Shown in pieces: positions 1 through 11,700 of a stretch of 64,000 nucleotides of DNA. Source of the DNA: Xanthostigma xanthostigma (taxonomy: Eukaryota > Arthropoda > Insecta > Raphidioptera > Raphidiidae). The stretch's first letter is position 1, and the number at the start of each line of letters is the position of its first letter. The notes beneath the pieces were generated by a model that did not search any database, had not been told where the DNA came from, and worked only from the letters and a program-made list of their open reading frames with translations. The position numbers and the translations under genes are program-made. The stretch covers positions 6,984,001 to 7,048,000 of the forward strand of contig OY754466.1 of assembly GCA_963575645.1 (NCBI GenBank), in the 5' to 3' direction.

Positions 1-632
1 ATAATAAAACAATTTAATTGGAACATCTATCTATCTATCTATTTTATTAATTGCTAGCTATTTTAAAATATACATGGGCGTATATGTGTGTATGTCGAGC
101 ACTCCGGCTGCGCCGTCGTGCTCGAAAAAAAATAGCGTAAAGTATTCGTGGATAACTGGTCTTTAAAACACTTGCTCTATTTCGAGGGTTCACTCCGGCT
201 GCGCCGTCGTGCTCGATGAAACGTTGCGCCATCTATTGAATATTTACTCAATCCAGTCAACAGGTATCGCCATCTGTTAGAATCTTTTGGAGCTAAGCTC
301 TATTTCGAGGGTTCACTCCGGCTGCGCCGTCGTGCTCGATGAAACGTTGCGCCATCTATTGAATATTTACTCAATCCAGTCAACAGGTATCGCCATCTGT
401 TAGAATCCTTTGGAGCTAACAGATAATTATGACTGTCAATGAATAGACAAATAATTTGCAATAAAATAATATTGCGACTATAAATTGAAATGTAAGCTAT
501 CCTATCTTTCAAGTTGGGTCGAATTGCACACGGTGTGCAAATAAAAATTTAAAATCGGTTCAGTAGTTTAGGAGTTCATCGCGGACAAACAACCGGACAA
601 ACAACGTGACACGTAATTTTTATATATAAAGA
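1..632 (-). mobile_element. Non-autonomous Helitron, cut by the window edge
   Basis: On the minus strand the element starts with TC at 632-631 (TCTTTATATATAAAAATTACG) next to an A, the usual Helitron A/T insertion context. The same start begins the element at 38111-39401, and most of the body (the inverted CGAGCAC...GTGCTCG block, the CACTTGCTCTATTTCGAGG block) is shared with it. The 3' CTAG end is not seen here; bases 1-14 match a segment about 40 bp inside the 3' end of the other copy, so the end probably lies just left of the window. No protein is encoded. Confidence 0.75.
175..420. repeat. Tandem duplication, two 123-bp units
   Basis: Units at 175-297 and 298-420 are nearly identical; each runs from CTCTATTTCGAGG to TTTGGAGCTAA. 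It is an internal duplication within the Helitron. A related but shorter duplication sits at 38320-38440 in the other copy. Confidence 0.85.
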
Positions 633-984
633 TAATTTATAATAAATTACTGACACTTTTACGTATGCCAGTTTTTATCAAGAAAGTAAAAGACATTTTA
701 TTAATAGACGCATTTTATATAGCCTGAATGAATATTTTTCACATGTTTTTTAAGAAAGTTATAATGACGTATCTATACATTTTGTTATGTTTTTAAGATG
801 ATATTAAAATTCTATTTTATTCTATTCATTTGTATTTATTCTACCCGTGAAGGGGTAGCTTGAAAAGTTATGAAAGTTCCAAATACGATTATTTTTGGCA
901 TAAATATTTTTAATACATATGTATTATATTGTACCACTGATGGTTTCTATTACCAATTTTTGTGAAATTTAGATTTTTCTCACA
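633..984. other. AT-rich stretch, nothing recognised
   Basis: No open frame, RNA gene or repeat structure was recognised; it separates two transposon remnants. Confidence 0.5.
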
Positions 985-1235
985 TTTTATCACGCACTAG
1001 CGGCCCGGTCTGGCTTCGCCCGAGTATGTATATTGTCACCATTTTTTCGTCGACTTAAGTTGCAAAATTGGTCTTCACGTAAAAGCGCTTTGATTTTAAA
1101 GCAATAATATATAGCCTACGTCTATCCCGAAGGTTCATTCTAAATATTGATGGAAAAAAATTGAAATCGGATGAGTAGTTTCGAAGATTACCTCCTACAT
1201 CCAAACTTTACTTCTAGCTAATATACAGTCATATA
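985..1235. repeat. Dispersed transposon end fragment
   Basis: It begins ACTAGCGGCCCGGTCTGGC and continues into text such as GAAATCGGATGAGTAGTTTCG, the style of the terminal regions of insect interspersed repeats. A short related start recurs at 28525-28545. The class (Helitron end or retrotransposon tail) cannot be settled from the sequence. Confidence 0.4.
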
Positions 1236-2034
1236 GATAAACGGCCATACTGATTACAACCGAACTTTGTACACCAGTAAATACGGAACACTGCGCTGAA
1301 ATAGGGTTTCTGTTAAAATCAACCTTAACATTGAGCGACTCTTTGTGAAGGATCGACGTTTACGTGAGCGAAGAAGCGCACAAACGCTAGTATATTATAA
1401 ATTACAAACTTGGCGTGCCGCAAGACTCTCCACTGGGACCCGTGCTATTTTCATATACAATATTATGTGGAAGTCCTAATATCTTCGTACAGATTACATA
1501 GGTATTACATTCCATTAACAGCTCAACAAAATGTTTACCCGCTCCCCTTGCGGCCCCGCCGCTCCCCACGTTATAGCAGCAGCCGGCAGCAGATGCCAAC
1601 AGTGTCCGGTTTCACATATCCCCAGTACTTAAATATCATCCTCGCGATTTAACTTTAACTTGCAAAAGTTATCCAGAACTGCAATCAACATTTATTAACA
1701 TCGAGTCGAAAATAGAATTTGCAAAAAATATTCACTTTTTTCAAAACAAGAATACAACATGCGTTTTCTAAAATAAATTCATACAGGAAAATCTTGTGAC
1801 GAGCTTTTATATCATATAAATTGTATAATGTAATAAATGAATGGGTTTGATTTAATTTAAAGTTTATTTTCTTCTTTTTAGAGCATTTAAATAAAAGCTT
1901 GTTTATATAAAAATGTTTTTTTTTACTTTATAACTTTTGCTAAGCAATTTTACTAATAATCGTCTTCTCTAGTGCTGTAGTATCACCGATTAAAAAGAAA
2001 ATAAGTGAACACTCTGTATAAATAGAACATTTTC
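1236..2034. other. Intergenic, no supported gene
   Basis: Short open frames exist on both strands around 1402-1652, but they overlap antisense, lack a family resemblance and have no splice context. The rest is AT-rich. Confidence 0.5.
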
Positions 2035-2037
2035 TAA

Positions 2038-2440
2038 AGTCCGCTGCACACGAGGCTGGATTTGCCGCTAGGTTTTTTGCTAGATTTCAGTACTAGTTTT
2101 CTACCGCTGGTTTTCTTGGTTGCTATTATGTGCTCGCAGTGATAGTTAAAGCGGTAACAAAAGTGCATGTTTATTGTCTTTGAACAGAACACACACTATG
2201 GCATAGTGTTTGTTTGTGGACGTTTGTTCAAGTCGCCTTCGTGACAAGATACTGCTTGCTGATTGGTTCTTGTTCATACCGAGCAGCGGACCTAGCAAGA
2301 AAAATAGCCCCTGTTCCAATTTTAAAACCTACCTTGTGAGGTAGCAGGCGAGCCCGCAGTGACGTCATTTCCAGCTTCATACCCAGCCTGCCGGCCAACA
2401 GAACTCCAAGCAGTGTTTCTAGCCTCGTGTGCAGCGGTCG
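2038..2440. mobile_element. Harbinger-type MITE, complete copy (CACACGAGG family)
   Basis: The ends are inverted: CCGCTGCACACGAGGCTGG on the left, and AGCCTCGTGTGCAGCGG on the right. A TAA lies immediately outside both ends (2035-2037 and 2441-2443), fitting the 3-bp TWA target duplication of PIF/Harbinger. Related copies or parts are at 14946, 17981, 28560, 41058 and 41904. No transposase is present in this 403-bp copy. Confidence 0.75.
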
Positions 2441-2705
2441 TAAGTCTGAGATTGTTTTTGATCAACCAGAGTGAGGTAAGTGAGAGTAGATATTATACAG
2501 TGGAGCCATGTCGAGTTGCAGCTTAGCTACCGGCTGAACAAATCCTCTGTCATGATCACATAAAACCCGGAATTAACTGGAACCGTATATTACCTCAGTC
2601 TTCATCCAAAATGTCCTACTGCGTTTATGGACGGTAGTATATTAACATACATTGTGCGCCGGTTTCCATGGAAATAATTGTTTTTTTCTCGGTGCAATTT
2701 ACTTA

Positions 2706-3433
2706 TAGACGGAGAGCTGGCTACGGAGAAAATGGGTGACTCGGTGCAGAGCTAAAAATTTGCAGAATAATAGGAGATAGTACAAGTAAGTAGGGAAAAA
2801 ATTGCCAGAAGGCTAGGCGGAAGATAAAGAGCCGCCAGAAGGCGCTAATGTTGCGAAAAATCAGTGCACTGCCGGCAATTTCTATACTTATTCTGTAATT
2901 CAAAACTAGATTATATATTATATATATTATACATTATATAGGTAGTTATAAGGGCATACTGAAAATTCAAACATGATATAATAATTACATTCGACAAAAT
3001 ATTCAAAATTATTAATGTCATTTTGATAGAAATAAAATTAATCGTCATATATTTTCATTAATAAAATTACGTTGTTATAACAACGTAATTTTATTAATTT
3101 ATTTAATTTTATTTCTATCAATAGGTTATTAATTATTTTGAATATTTGTCGAATGTAATTATTATATCATGTTTGAATTTTCAGTATGTCCTTATAACTA
3201 TATAATGTATAATATATATAATTTATAATCTAGTTTTGAATTACAGAAAAAGTATAGAAATTGCCAAAAGTGCACTGATTTTTCGCAACATTAGCGCCTT
3301 CTGGCGGCTTTTTATCTTCCGCCTAGCCTTCTGGCAATTTTTTCCCTACTTACTTGTACTATCTCCTATTATTCTGCAAATTTTCAGCTCTGCACCGAGT
3401 CACCCATTTTCTCCGTAGCCAGCTCTCCGTCTA
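2706..3433. mobile_element. 728-bp palindromic foldback element with TTA duplications
   Basis: Almost the whole element is one inverted repeat centred on GTTGTTATAACAAC near 3072-3085. The tips read TAGACGGAGAGCTGGC and its reverse complement. TTA flanks both ends (2703-2705, 3434-3436), suggesting a Harbinger-like mechanism. The mirrored 60-codon frames in the arms (2721-2903 and 3236-3418) are the same sequence read from both arms and are not genes. Confidence 0.8.
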
Positions 3434-3734
3434 TTATGAGAAGCAAGTTGATATGTTAAAAGTTGCCTGAACGGAGTAGTTGTGTAATCCATACAAACGC
3501 AACGTCGTTGAGATATACGATAATTTATTAATCACTCAGCATGATTCTTTTTTTCGAAATTGAATTGTAAATCCCGGAATAAAATCCATTCTTACCAAGC
3601 TCGAAGTCTGATGACTTTTTGTCATATCATAAGTTCATAACTTTATAAGTCTTGAGAAAAATAATTTTCAAAACTTCTCTTACATTGAAGGACACTAAAT
3701 ACTTAAAAATAAAATAGATAAAAAAGCTATTTAA

Positions 3735-4302
3735 AGCGGCCTTTAGACGCTCAATATTATTGTGCAATGTGGGTTGCACAATATTTTGACGGTAGCCCCT
3801 AGACGGTCAATATTATTGTACAATATTTTGGTTTGTGCAAAAAATTGTACTGTATGGAGGCGATATTGAAGGTTGTGCAATATATTGCTCAATTGCGAGC
3901 ACAGACGGTACAGCCACATTGTGCAAACAGTCCCCACCAGAACTTCAGTCATCATGTTGTCACGATTACTATAGTCTTTAGACTTCACATCCCATCAGAG
4001 CCGAAAGACCACTTTACACCTCTATAAATTTAACAATAAATTGTCTTTCGGCTTTCTTTTCACCCATGATGAGGCGTAGTTGAGACGACTTGTTGAAACG
4101 ACCGCTACTTGAGATCAACTGACGGGATATTGCGCAATCTTGACAACAGACGGCACAATATTTCCCCGTTTGTGCAATATATTTTCAAGATTTTGATAAT
4201 TACACAACATATTGCGCAACCTTCCAACCTCGTCTACGCACGGTCAATTATATTGCACAAACCCAAATATTGCGCAATAATATTGAGCGTCTATGGGACG
4301 CT
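3735..4302. mobile_element. Harbinger-type element with MADF relic
   Basis: Inverted ends share TAGACGCTCAATATTATTG; TAA flanks both ends (3732-3734, 4303-4305). The left tip AGCGGCC matches the start of the element at 39766, so both belong to one group. The inside is rich in TTGCACAATATT-like subterminal repeats and holds the MADF relic at 3920-4067. 568 bp. Confidence 0.75.
3920..4067 (-). pseudogene. MADF-domain protein fragment, frameshifted
   Basis: Minus-strand reading starts at ATG 4067 with MGEKKAERQFIVKFIEV and resumes after stops and a frame change with MKSKDYSNRDNMMTEV. The order (start, FIxxFIEV, then a W/M-KSKDYSNRD block) is the pattern of the MADF (Myb/SANT-like DNA-binding) domain in insect proteins and in the accessory protein of Harbinger transposons. 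The second part lies about 20 codons after the first, as expected. In-frame stops show it is dead. A host MADF gene captured by the element is the alternative; its place inside a Harbinger-type MITE favours the accessory ORF. Confidence 0.55.
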
Positions 4303-4338
4303 TAAGTTAAACGATTTTATTGTACAATCGACGATGTA

Positions 4339-4532
4339 CTAAAAACTAGAAAGTCATTATAAGTCCCCATAGGGGGCTTTGAATAAACTAAAATAAAATC
4401 GTGTGGGGCATTTATAGTTGAATTAGAAGACAGTTGAAAGCTAAATATCATTTCCAATCTCATATACTAAATGCGCCCCTCGATTTTATTTTCATTTAAA
4501 CAAAGCCTTCTATCACTGACTCTAGTTTTTAG
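4339..4532. mobile_element. Small inverted-repeat MITE
   Basis: Both ends carry CTAAAAACTAG in inverted orientation, and the arms match for about 70 bp with some mismatches (GGGGGCTTTG against CAAAGCCTTC, GGGGCATTTA against TAAATGCGCCCC). No coding content. Confidence 0.6.
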
Positions 4533-4628
4533 GAGATCATCGGTGGTACAATAAAGCCATTTAACTTTAAAAAACTTTTTTAACTATTTTTATTTTTAAG
4601 TTCTCAGTGTGCTTAATTAAAAGTACTT

Positions 4629-4893
4629 GAAGATTGACTCTATTCAATAAATAGAGTAACTGTGATCCATTGAAGTTAATGATGAGTATTTGGAAAGAAT
4701 TCCGTGGCGTAAGGATCGAAAATGAAGCAATACTGAGATTTTTTTTAAACTTGCATTTAATACTAACGTTTCGATACTCTGAAGATGATACAAAACGTTT
4801 CGAAACGTTAGTATTAAATGCAAGTTTAAAAAAAATCTCAGTATTGCTTCATTTTCGATCCTTATGCCACGGAATTCTTTCCAAATACTCATC
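4629..4893. mobile_element. Foldback element with 13-bp flanking direct repeats
   Basis: Arms at about 4676-4783 and 4797-4898 are near-perfect reverse complements, with a short loop holding CTGAAGATG...CGAAACG. ATTAAAAGTACTT occurs directly repeated at 4616-4628 and 4894-4906, like a 13-bp target-site duplication. Penelope-like or other retroposed elements make duplications of this size; most DNA transposons do not. The two mirrored 80-90 codon frames across the arms are not genes. Confidence 0.6.
4777..4812 (+). ncRNA. Degenerate hammerhead-ribozyme-like core
   Basis: CTGAAGA (4779-4785) is followed after 16 bases by GAAA (4802-4805), the two conserved core strands of a hammerhead. The intervening stem II is weak here, so activity is doubtful. 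It matters mainly as one of six similar cores in the window. Confidence 0.2.
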
Positions 4894-4906
4894 ATTAAAA
4901 GTACTT

Positions 4907-5344
4907 TCAATCAAATAATCGTTTACATGTCAGCATAGTCTGCGCTTGACTGTATGGTATTCCTGGTCAAACCCTTGAGCCTTGCGGGATTCCAATCATA
5001 CCAACGTTGTGTTTTGAATGCATGTGCTCTGCAATACTAACTAGTGTTCAGCAACAACAAAACGCAGTTCTGAAGCTCTGCCAGACATGTCCGCACAGAA
5101 TATACAACGGCAATACGAACAGAACGGATTGAATTCCCCATTGAAGTGTTCCACAGTGTTCGAACGTGTATCAACGCTTGTAATACACGGTCTATAGTAC
5201 CGCTGTATTGTGCTGGTGTTTGATTTGGAACGTCATCTGATGATTGCATAGCTCGAATAATATGTTTTTGATGTAAAACTTATTTTGGCAAGGTAGGGCA
5301 AAATTAATTCTTGAGATTGAAAATGTAACGAATGTGTCGCAATG
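4907..5344. other. Unrecognised sequence
   Basis: Moderate-GC text without repeats seen elsewhere in the window. A 70-codon minus-strand frame (5037-5249) shows no family motif and no splice context. Confidence 0.4.
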
Positions 5345-5925
5345 CACGTATATCGTATACCATAAAATACGTGTGGCACTCGGGGACTGCCGCGGTAAAG
5401 CTATTGCATATTCTTTTTAGGTCTTTAAGTTTTTCTTCTCTATAAAACGAAAATAGCTAGGTATAAATAATAAGGTATAAATAGTGTAATTACACACCAA
5501 AACAATTATTCATTCAAAAAATTTGAACAAAAAGAACGATATTAAGAGTTTGATCATAGAATTTCGCGCGATGTACATTTATATAGATATAATATCATAT
5601 ATACTTTCTCTGCACATAACCTAAATAATTTAGGTTATTTTTATAGCAGTATTATATATAAATTCATTTATACACAAATAAAGATAGAATCAGCTATGAG
5701 CAGTTATGCAGTTATGAGCACACAAACACCGTGCCGAAGTCTGCCGAACTGAAACGACGTTAGACGATGCACGGCTGTCAACGCCGCACCGCTGTGCCGG
5801 TCGGAGTGGGGGGTGTTAGGTTTTTTTCGTTACGGAATGGGTGTTAGGTTTTTTTTCGTTACGGAATTTCTTGATTCGGTCGCCGCGCTCAAAGCCCGCG
5901 ATAGAAGCTATGCAATAACTTAAAA
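5345..5925. repeat. Dispersed repeat with AAGCTATTGCATA-like ends
   Basis: The left part reads GTGTGGCACTCGGGGACTGC followed by AAGCTATTGCATA; the right part ends GAAGCTATGCAATA. Near 5811-5869 a 30-bp segment with GGGTGTTAGG and CGTTACGGAAT is duplicated. The combination looks like an interspersed repeat of Lepidoptera, but I see no second copy in the window. Confidence 0.4.
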
Positions 5926-6137
5926 ATTGGCGAGAGGAATACCTGTTTTAAGATCGTCTGCCAGACAATCGGTAGGTATAGTTGCGATCGATAAATTATT
6001 AGATATGTCAAACCTTTTAGGTTCTGCAAATTCCAAATTAACAGAAATTAAGTTTTTCTTTTTTGTTACTTACTAACAACATATTTATATTCCTTATTAA
6101 ATAAATAAAACAAGTGAAAGTTCAAAATTTTGTGTTT

Positions 6138-6579
6138 TTAGGGTTCCGTACCTCAAAAGGAAAAAAGGAACCCTCGTAGGATAACTTCGTTGTCTGTCGA
6201 GACTCTTTTTCTCAAGAACGCGCGCAGGTATCAAGTTGAAATTAATATCAAATACTCAGGTCTGCAATCCCTTGGGGCTGCGCCAAAATCTAACTTCTAA
6301 GTCAACGCAATCAAAAGATACGGTCGTTTATGTCGCATATTTTGACAGTCACAAGGGAATCAAAACCTATACTTTCCGTTAACCTAGAATCATGAAATTT
6401 GGCAAGAATCAATGTCTTATAGTACAAGTAAAGGTAAAAATCCGAAAACCGTAAATTTGTAGCTACATCACAAAAAAAATATTTTTTTATACTGACACTT
6501 ACCAAAACCTTTAACGTTTCCCGTTAACCTAGAATCTTGTTTGGCGTGAAAGAACGATGCATAGTAGAAGTAAAGAAAA
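6138..6579 (+). mobile_element. Lepidoptera-type GGGTTCCGTACC repeat, 5' part
   Basis: It opens GGGTTCCGTACCTCAAAAGG, has a short hairpin partner GGAACCC, then CGTTGTCTGTC, GTTAACCTAGAATCATG and AAATTTGGCA. This order is what I recall for a very abundant lepidopteran interspersed repeat. The composite element at 6580-13583 has landed inside it; the remainder follows at 13584-13700. A second internal GTTAACCTAGAATC block near 6522 suggests a partial duplication. Confidence 0.6.
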
Positions 6580-7059
6580 CCAGTGGGAGTATATGCCCAA
6601 GTAATTCAAGAATTACAAGGCGCGAAATTTTACGTCATATACCCCGGTGTTTTGTTTGAAAATCGCTGTACATATTTAACGACACTTGGAGAATATAGTA
6701 TAACTTAATTTACTTATTCTAAGAAAAAAATAACAGTTGAAAATAATGAAACACAGAAAGGAAAATATAATTTTAATAATTTCATGGTTCTCTATGTAAT
6801 ATGTTATTGTGTCATGCAAAAATTAAACCTAACTAACATCTTCAGAACAAAAGAACAACAGATTTTTTTTCAAAATATTTCTGAAAATATGAGTTTAGAA
6901 AAAAAATTTCATAACTTTCTTGTAAAAACAGATAGAAAAATAAACCGTTATGAAAAGTACCCAATTATTATATAAAAACAACTTTATAACATATATGTGC
7001 CGACTTTAGCTCAAAGAATTTTTTACAAAACTTTCTTTAAAATAAAATAATAAAACATT

Positions 7060-7335
7060 ATAAAAAGTACACCATTATTATATAAAAAACAACGATGGCA
7101 TGTATCTCTTTTGCGCATGCGCCGATTTTTCCCAAAAATTATACAAAACTCTTGTAAAAATAGATCGAATAATAAACAGTTATGAAAAGTATACCATTGT
7201 TATATACAAACAACTTTATAACTTATACCTCTTCTGCGCATGCGCCGACTTTCCCTCAAAAAACATTTTACAAAACTTTCTTGTAAAGTAGAATAATAAA
7301 ACATTATAAGTACACCATTATTATATAAAAAAATT
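7060..7335. repeat. Diverged direct repeats with GCGCATGCGC palindromes
   Basis: Two units of roughly 110 bp each contain GCGCATGCGCCGA, then a CAAAA...CTTGTAAA segment and a TATATA-rich stretch. The same units occur at 50850-51400 in copy B, and a single one at 36690-36860. The 10-bp palindrome equals the core of the NRF1/Ewg site. Confidence 0.7.
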
Positions 7336-7369
7336 GGATGTCTGTAAAGTCGGTTTACGGACGATAGTT

Positions 7370-8376
7370 TTATACCATCTTTAGAAGTCCGCCATATTGG
7401 ATTTAGAGTGACGTCACTTTATTTTTCGAGTTATTCTCAGCAAGCCCTTTCATTTGATACCCATATTGTAGGAAAGCATAATAAAATTAGTCCGCCATCT
7501 TTAGAAGTCCGCCATATTGGATTTAGAGTGACGTCACTTTATTTTTCGAGTTATTCTCAGCAAGCCCTTTCATTTGATACCCATATTGTAGAAAAGCATA
7601 ATAAAATAAGTCCACCATCTTTAGAAGTCCGCCATATTGGATTTAAAGTGACGTTACTTTATTTTTCGAGTTATTCTCAGCAAGCCCTTTCATTTGATAC
7701 CCATATTGTAGGAAAGCATAATAAAATTAGTCCGCCATCTTTAGAAGTCCGCCATATTGGATTTAGAGTGACGTCACTTTATGTTTCGAGTTATTCTCAG
7801 TAAGCCCTTTCATTTGATACCCATATTGTAGGAAAGCATAATAAAATTAGTCCGCCATCTTTAGAAGTCCGCCATATTGGATTTATAGTGACGTAACTTT
7901 ATTTTTCGAGTTATTCTCAGCAAGCCCTTTCATTTGATACCCATATTGTAGGAAAGCATAATAAAATTAGTCCGTCATCTTTAGAAGTCCGCCATATTGG
8001 ATTTAGAGTGACGTCACTTTATGATTCGAGTTATTCTCAGCAAGCCCTTTCATTTGATACCCATATTGTAGGAAAGCATAATAACATTAGTCCGCCATCT
8101 TTAGAAGTCCGCCATATTGGATTTAGAGTGACGTCACTTTATTTTTCGAGTTATTCTCAGCAAGCTCTTTCATTTGATACCCATATTGTAGGAAAGCATA
8201 ATAAAATTAGTCCGCCATCTTTAGAAGTCCGCCATATTGGATTTAGAGTGACGTCACTTTATTTTTCGAGTTATTCTCAGCAAGCCCTTTCATTTGATAC
8301 CCATATTGTAGGAAAGCATAATAAAATTAGTCCGCCATCTTTAGAAGTCCGCCATATTGGATTTAGAGTGACGTCA
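7370..8376 (+). repeat. 120-bp satellite array, about 8 units
   Basis: Head-to-tail 120-bp monomers, each with GTGACGTCAC, TCGAGTTATTCTCAGCAAGC, TTTGATACCCATATTG and two GCCAT motifs (CCGCCATCTTT and CCGCCATATTGG). Units differ at only a few positions. Because 120 is a multiple of three, one frame stays open for 131-138 codons (7408-7803, 8008-8424) as a 40-residue repeat; I regard this as a by-product, not a gene. Confidence 0.95.
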
Positions 8377-8477
8377 CCGATTTTCCCCAAAAAAATTACA
8401 AAAATTTCTAGTAAAAATAGATAGAGTAAAAACCGTCTTAAAAACTATATTATTATTATATAAAACAACATTATAAG

Positions 8478-8629
8478 TGTTACGTATGATTATTTCTAGT
8501 TATCTAAATTATTAGAATTAAGTCCTTCATTGGTTGTGTTATGTAATTTATTATTTCTGTTCATTTATTTTAAAAATAAAATTCATTCTAAAACTAAATC
8601 TTGATGAGAATCATTCTAAATATATAACA
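8478..8629 (+). repeat. Gypsy 5' LTR
   Basis: 152 bp, TG...CA bounded, AT-rich. AAAAATAAAATTC near 8572-8583 may supply the polyadenylation signal. It should carry the promoter, but no TATA box is clear. Confidence 0.9.
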
Positions 8630-8631
8630 AA

Positions 8632-8645
8632 TGGCGCAGTCGGTA
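8632..8645 (+). promoter_or_regulatory. Primer binding site, serine-tRNA type
   Basis: TGGCGCAGTCGGTA starts two bases after the LTR and is complementary to the 3' end (…CCGACTGCGCCA) of an insect serine tRNA, where minus-strand DNA synthesis would be primed. The tRNA assignment is from memory of tRNA sequences. Confidence 0.7.
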
Positions 8646-8731
8646 TTGAAGCTGTAAATAAATAAATTTGTAAATTTCTAAATAAAATAAATTTCTAAAT
8701 TTCTAAATAAAATAAATTTAAATAAATTAAA

Positions 8732-11700
8732 ATGTCGATCGGACACATGGGTCCTTTCAACCCACAAACGGGGAAATGGTCTTTGTATGTTCGAAGAGTT
8801 GAACAGTACATTAAAACCAATAAAATTGAAGAAGCGCTAAAGGTGGCTACACTAATATCATTAGTTGGCGAGAGTACATACGATCTGATGTGCGATCTCT
8901 GCGATCCCACATATCCGGAAAATAAAACATGGGCTAGTTTGATCAAAGTGGTTGGCGATCATTTAGAGCCTACACCGTCAGAAATTGCGGAGAGATTTAA
9001 ATTTAGACAGCGGAAACAAGTTGAATCCGAATCCATATCCGAGTATCTGCACGCTTTAAAGCATTTAGCAAAGAGCTGCGACTTCGGCGGAGAATTAGAA
9101 ACAAATATCAGAGATCAATTAGTTGCTGGTTTACGAAGCGAGGAAATGCGATCCAGGCTGTTTACTGAAGCGACACTAACATATAAGAAAGCGGTAGATC
9201 TGGCACTTTCCATGGAAGCAGCAGCACGACATGCAATTGAATCTGGTCCTTCTACTTCCAGTGGCCAAATGAATAAGATCAACAAAGAAGATTCGAGAAA
9301 CAATCGGTCGAAGAAGTGTTATCACTGTGGTAAGAAAAATCATGAGGCGTCTAAATGTTATTTTAAAAATGCGCAATGTCATTATTGCAATAAAAAGGGG
9401 CATATCAAAACTATATGTAAAAAGAAGGCCCAAACTTCTAATAATTTTGTTCAAGAAAAGACAGATCCCGAAAATGTTTTGTACAATATAAATTCAGTGG
9501 ACACAAATGAAGGTCCTTTAAAGGTCACAGTTCTGATGGAACAAAAAAAAGTCTTAATGCAGATCGATACAGGATCTGCAATATCTGCGATTTCTGAACA
9601 ATTTTATTGGAAGAACTTTTCAAATATTAAAATACATGATTCTGATGTTCAGTTGACAACATATGTAGGAAACTGTATTAAAGTTAAAGGTTTTATTTTC
9701 GTAAATACAAAATTTAACAATCTGTCACAACGTTTGAAACTGTACATTATTTTAAATGGCGGACCTCCTATTTTGGGGCGACAATGGCTACAATCTTTAA
9801 ATATTAAATTAGATAGTATGCTGTTAATGGAAAAAGAATCCGATATTCTTGTAAATGAATTATGTAACCAATTCAAAGATGTGTTTGATAACTCTCTAGG
9901 CACATTGTCTAACTATAAATTAATTTTAAATGTTAAACCAAACTCAGTACCAATTTTTCTGAAAGCAAGGCCATTGCCATTTGCATTAAAAGAACGCGTA
10001 GAAAATGAATTAGAGAGGTTGTTAAATTTAGGAATAATTTCCAGAGTAGAACAGAGTGATTATGCCACTCCAATTGTACCTATATTAAAAAAAGATGGTT
10101 CCATTCGTTTATGCGGTGATTACAAGGTGACCATAAATAAACATTTAATAATTGAAAAATATCCTATTCCGAAAATTGATGAATTATTTTCCAAATTATC
10201 AGGGGGAATTCAGTTTTCCACGTTAGATCTGTCTCAGGCTTATCAGCAAATTTTGCTTGATGAAGATTCAAAAAAATATACAACTATATCCACTCATAAA
10301 GGATTGTATGTGTATAATCGTATTCCTTACGGCTTATCACCTATTCCTGAAAAATTTCAAAAAATAATGGAAAATATTTTTCAAGGGATGAATAACGTTG
10401 TAATATTTCTTGACGATATATTAATTACAGGTCATACACGAACGGAACACATCACAAATTTAAAATCAGTTTTAAGTAAACTCCAAAATATTGGATTAAA
10501 AATTAAAAAAAATAAATGTGTGTTTTTACAAAATTCGGTATCATATCTTGGATACATTATTAATAAAGATGGACTTCATACGGCACCTGATAAAATTAAC
10601 GCTATAAAAAATTGTGCTATACCTGAAGATGTATCTCAATTAAAAAGCTTCTTAGGTTTAGTCAATTATTATGGCAAATTCGTACCAAATTTAAGTAATA
10701 TTCTTCATCCTCTGTATAATTTATTAAAAAAAGATAAGAAATGGTGTTGGACAAAAGAATGCAATTTATCTTTTAACAAAATTAAAGATATTATGCAATC
10801 ATCAAAAGTTCTAACGCACTATAATCCGAATCTACCATTGTTTTTGGCATGTGATGCATCATCGTACGGTGTTGGAGCGGTGATTTATCACAAATCAGAA
10901 AATGGCAACAATAAAATTATTGCTTGTGCATCGAAAACTCTATCGGAAAGTCAAAAGAAATATAGCCAAATACAAAAAGAAGCCCTTTCAATAATTTTCG
11001 GGGTACAGAAATTTTACCAGTATTTATACGGTAAACATTTCACACTTTTGACCGATCACAGACCTCTGGTAGCGATTTTTGGACCCAAAAAGGGAATTCC
11101 TTTAATGGCTACGAGACGTTTGCAACGGTACGCAATTATTTTAAATGCTTTTGATTTCGATATTCAGTACATAAATTCTAAAGAAAATTGCAGTGCAGAT
11201 TTTTTGTCGAGATTTCCTTTAGTAGAGTGCGATGCCGATGACGATTCTGATGATGAAAGTTATTTAAATTTTATAAATGAAACATTACCAATAAATTATA
11301 AAATGATTAGTCTAGAGACACGTACTGATGTAATATTAAGTAAGGTTATGCGTTATATTTTATACGGGTGGCCAAAAATAATGAATGATCCAGAACTCTT
11401 ACAGTTCTATAACAAGAGAAATGAATTGTATACGGATCATGGATGCCTAATGTGGGGTTACAAAATTGTTATACCTAACAAATTCCAGAAACAGTTGCTT
11501 GAAGAACTGCATGTGGGACACTTAGGTATAACAAAAATGAAAAGTATAGCAAGATCTTACATGTGGTGGCCTGGTCTTAATAAAGAAATAGAGCAATTGA
11601 CAAAAAACTGTACCGCGTGCATAAATGTCTTTCAAACTCCGGCTAAAGCAAATTTGACTCCCTGGCCGTGGCCTTCCCGGGCTTGGCAAAGAATACATTC

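Noticed and set aside
2721-3418. Pair of near-identical 60-codon frames on opposite strands
   Set aside because: Both come from the two arms of one palindrome.
4644-4918. Opposed 82- and 88-codon frames
   Set aside because: Same reason: they are mirror images across a foldback element.
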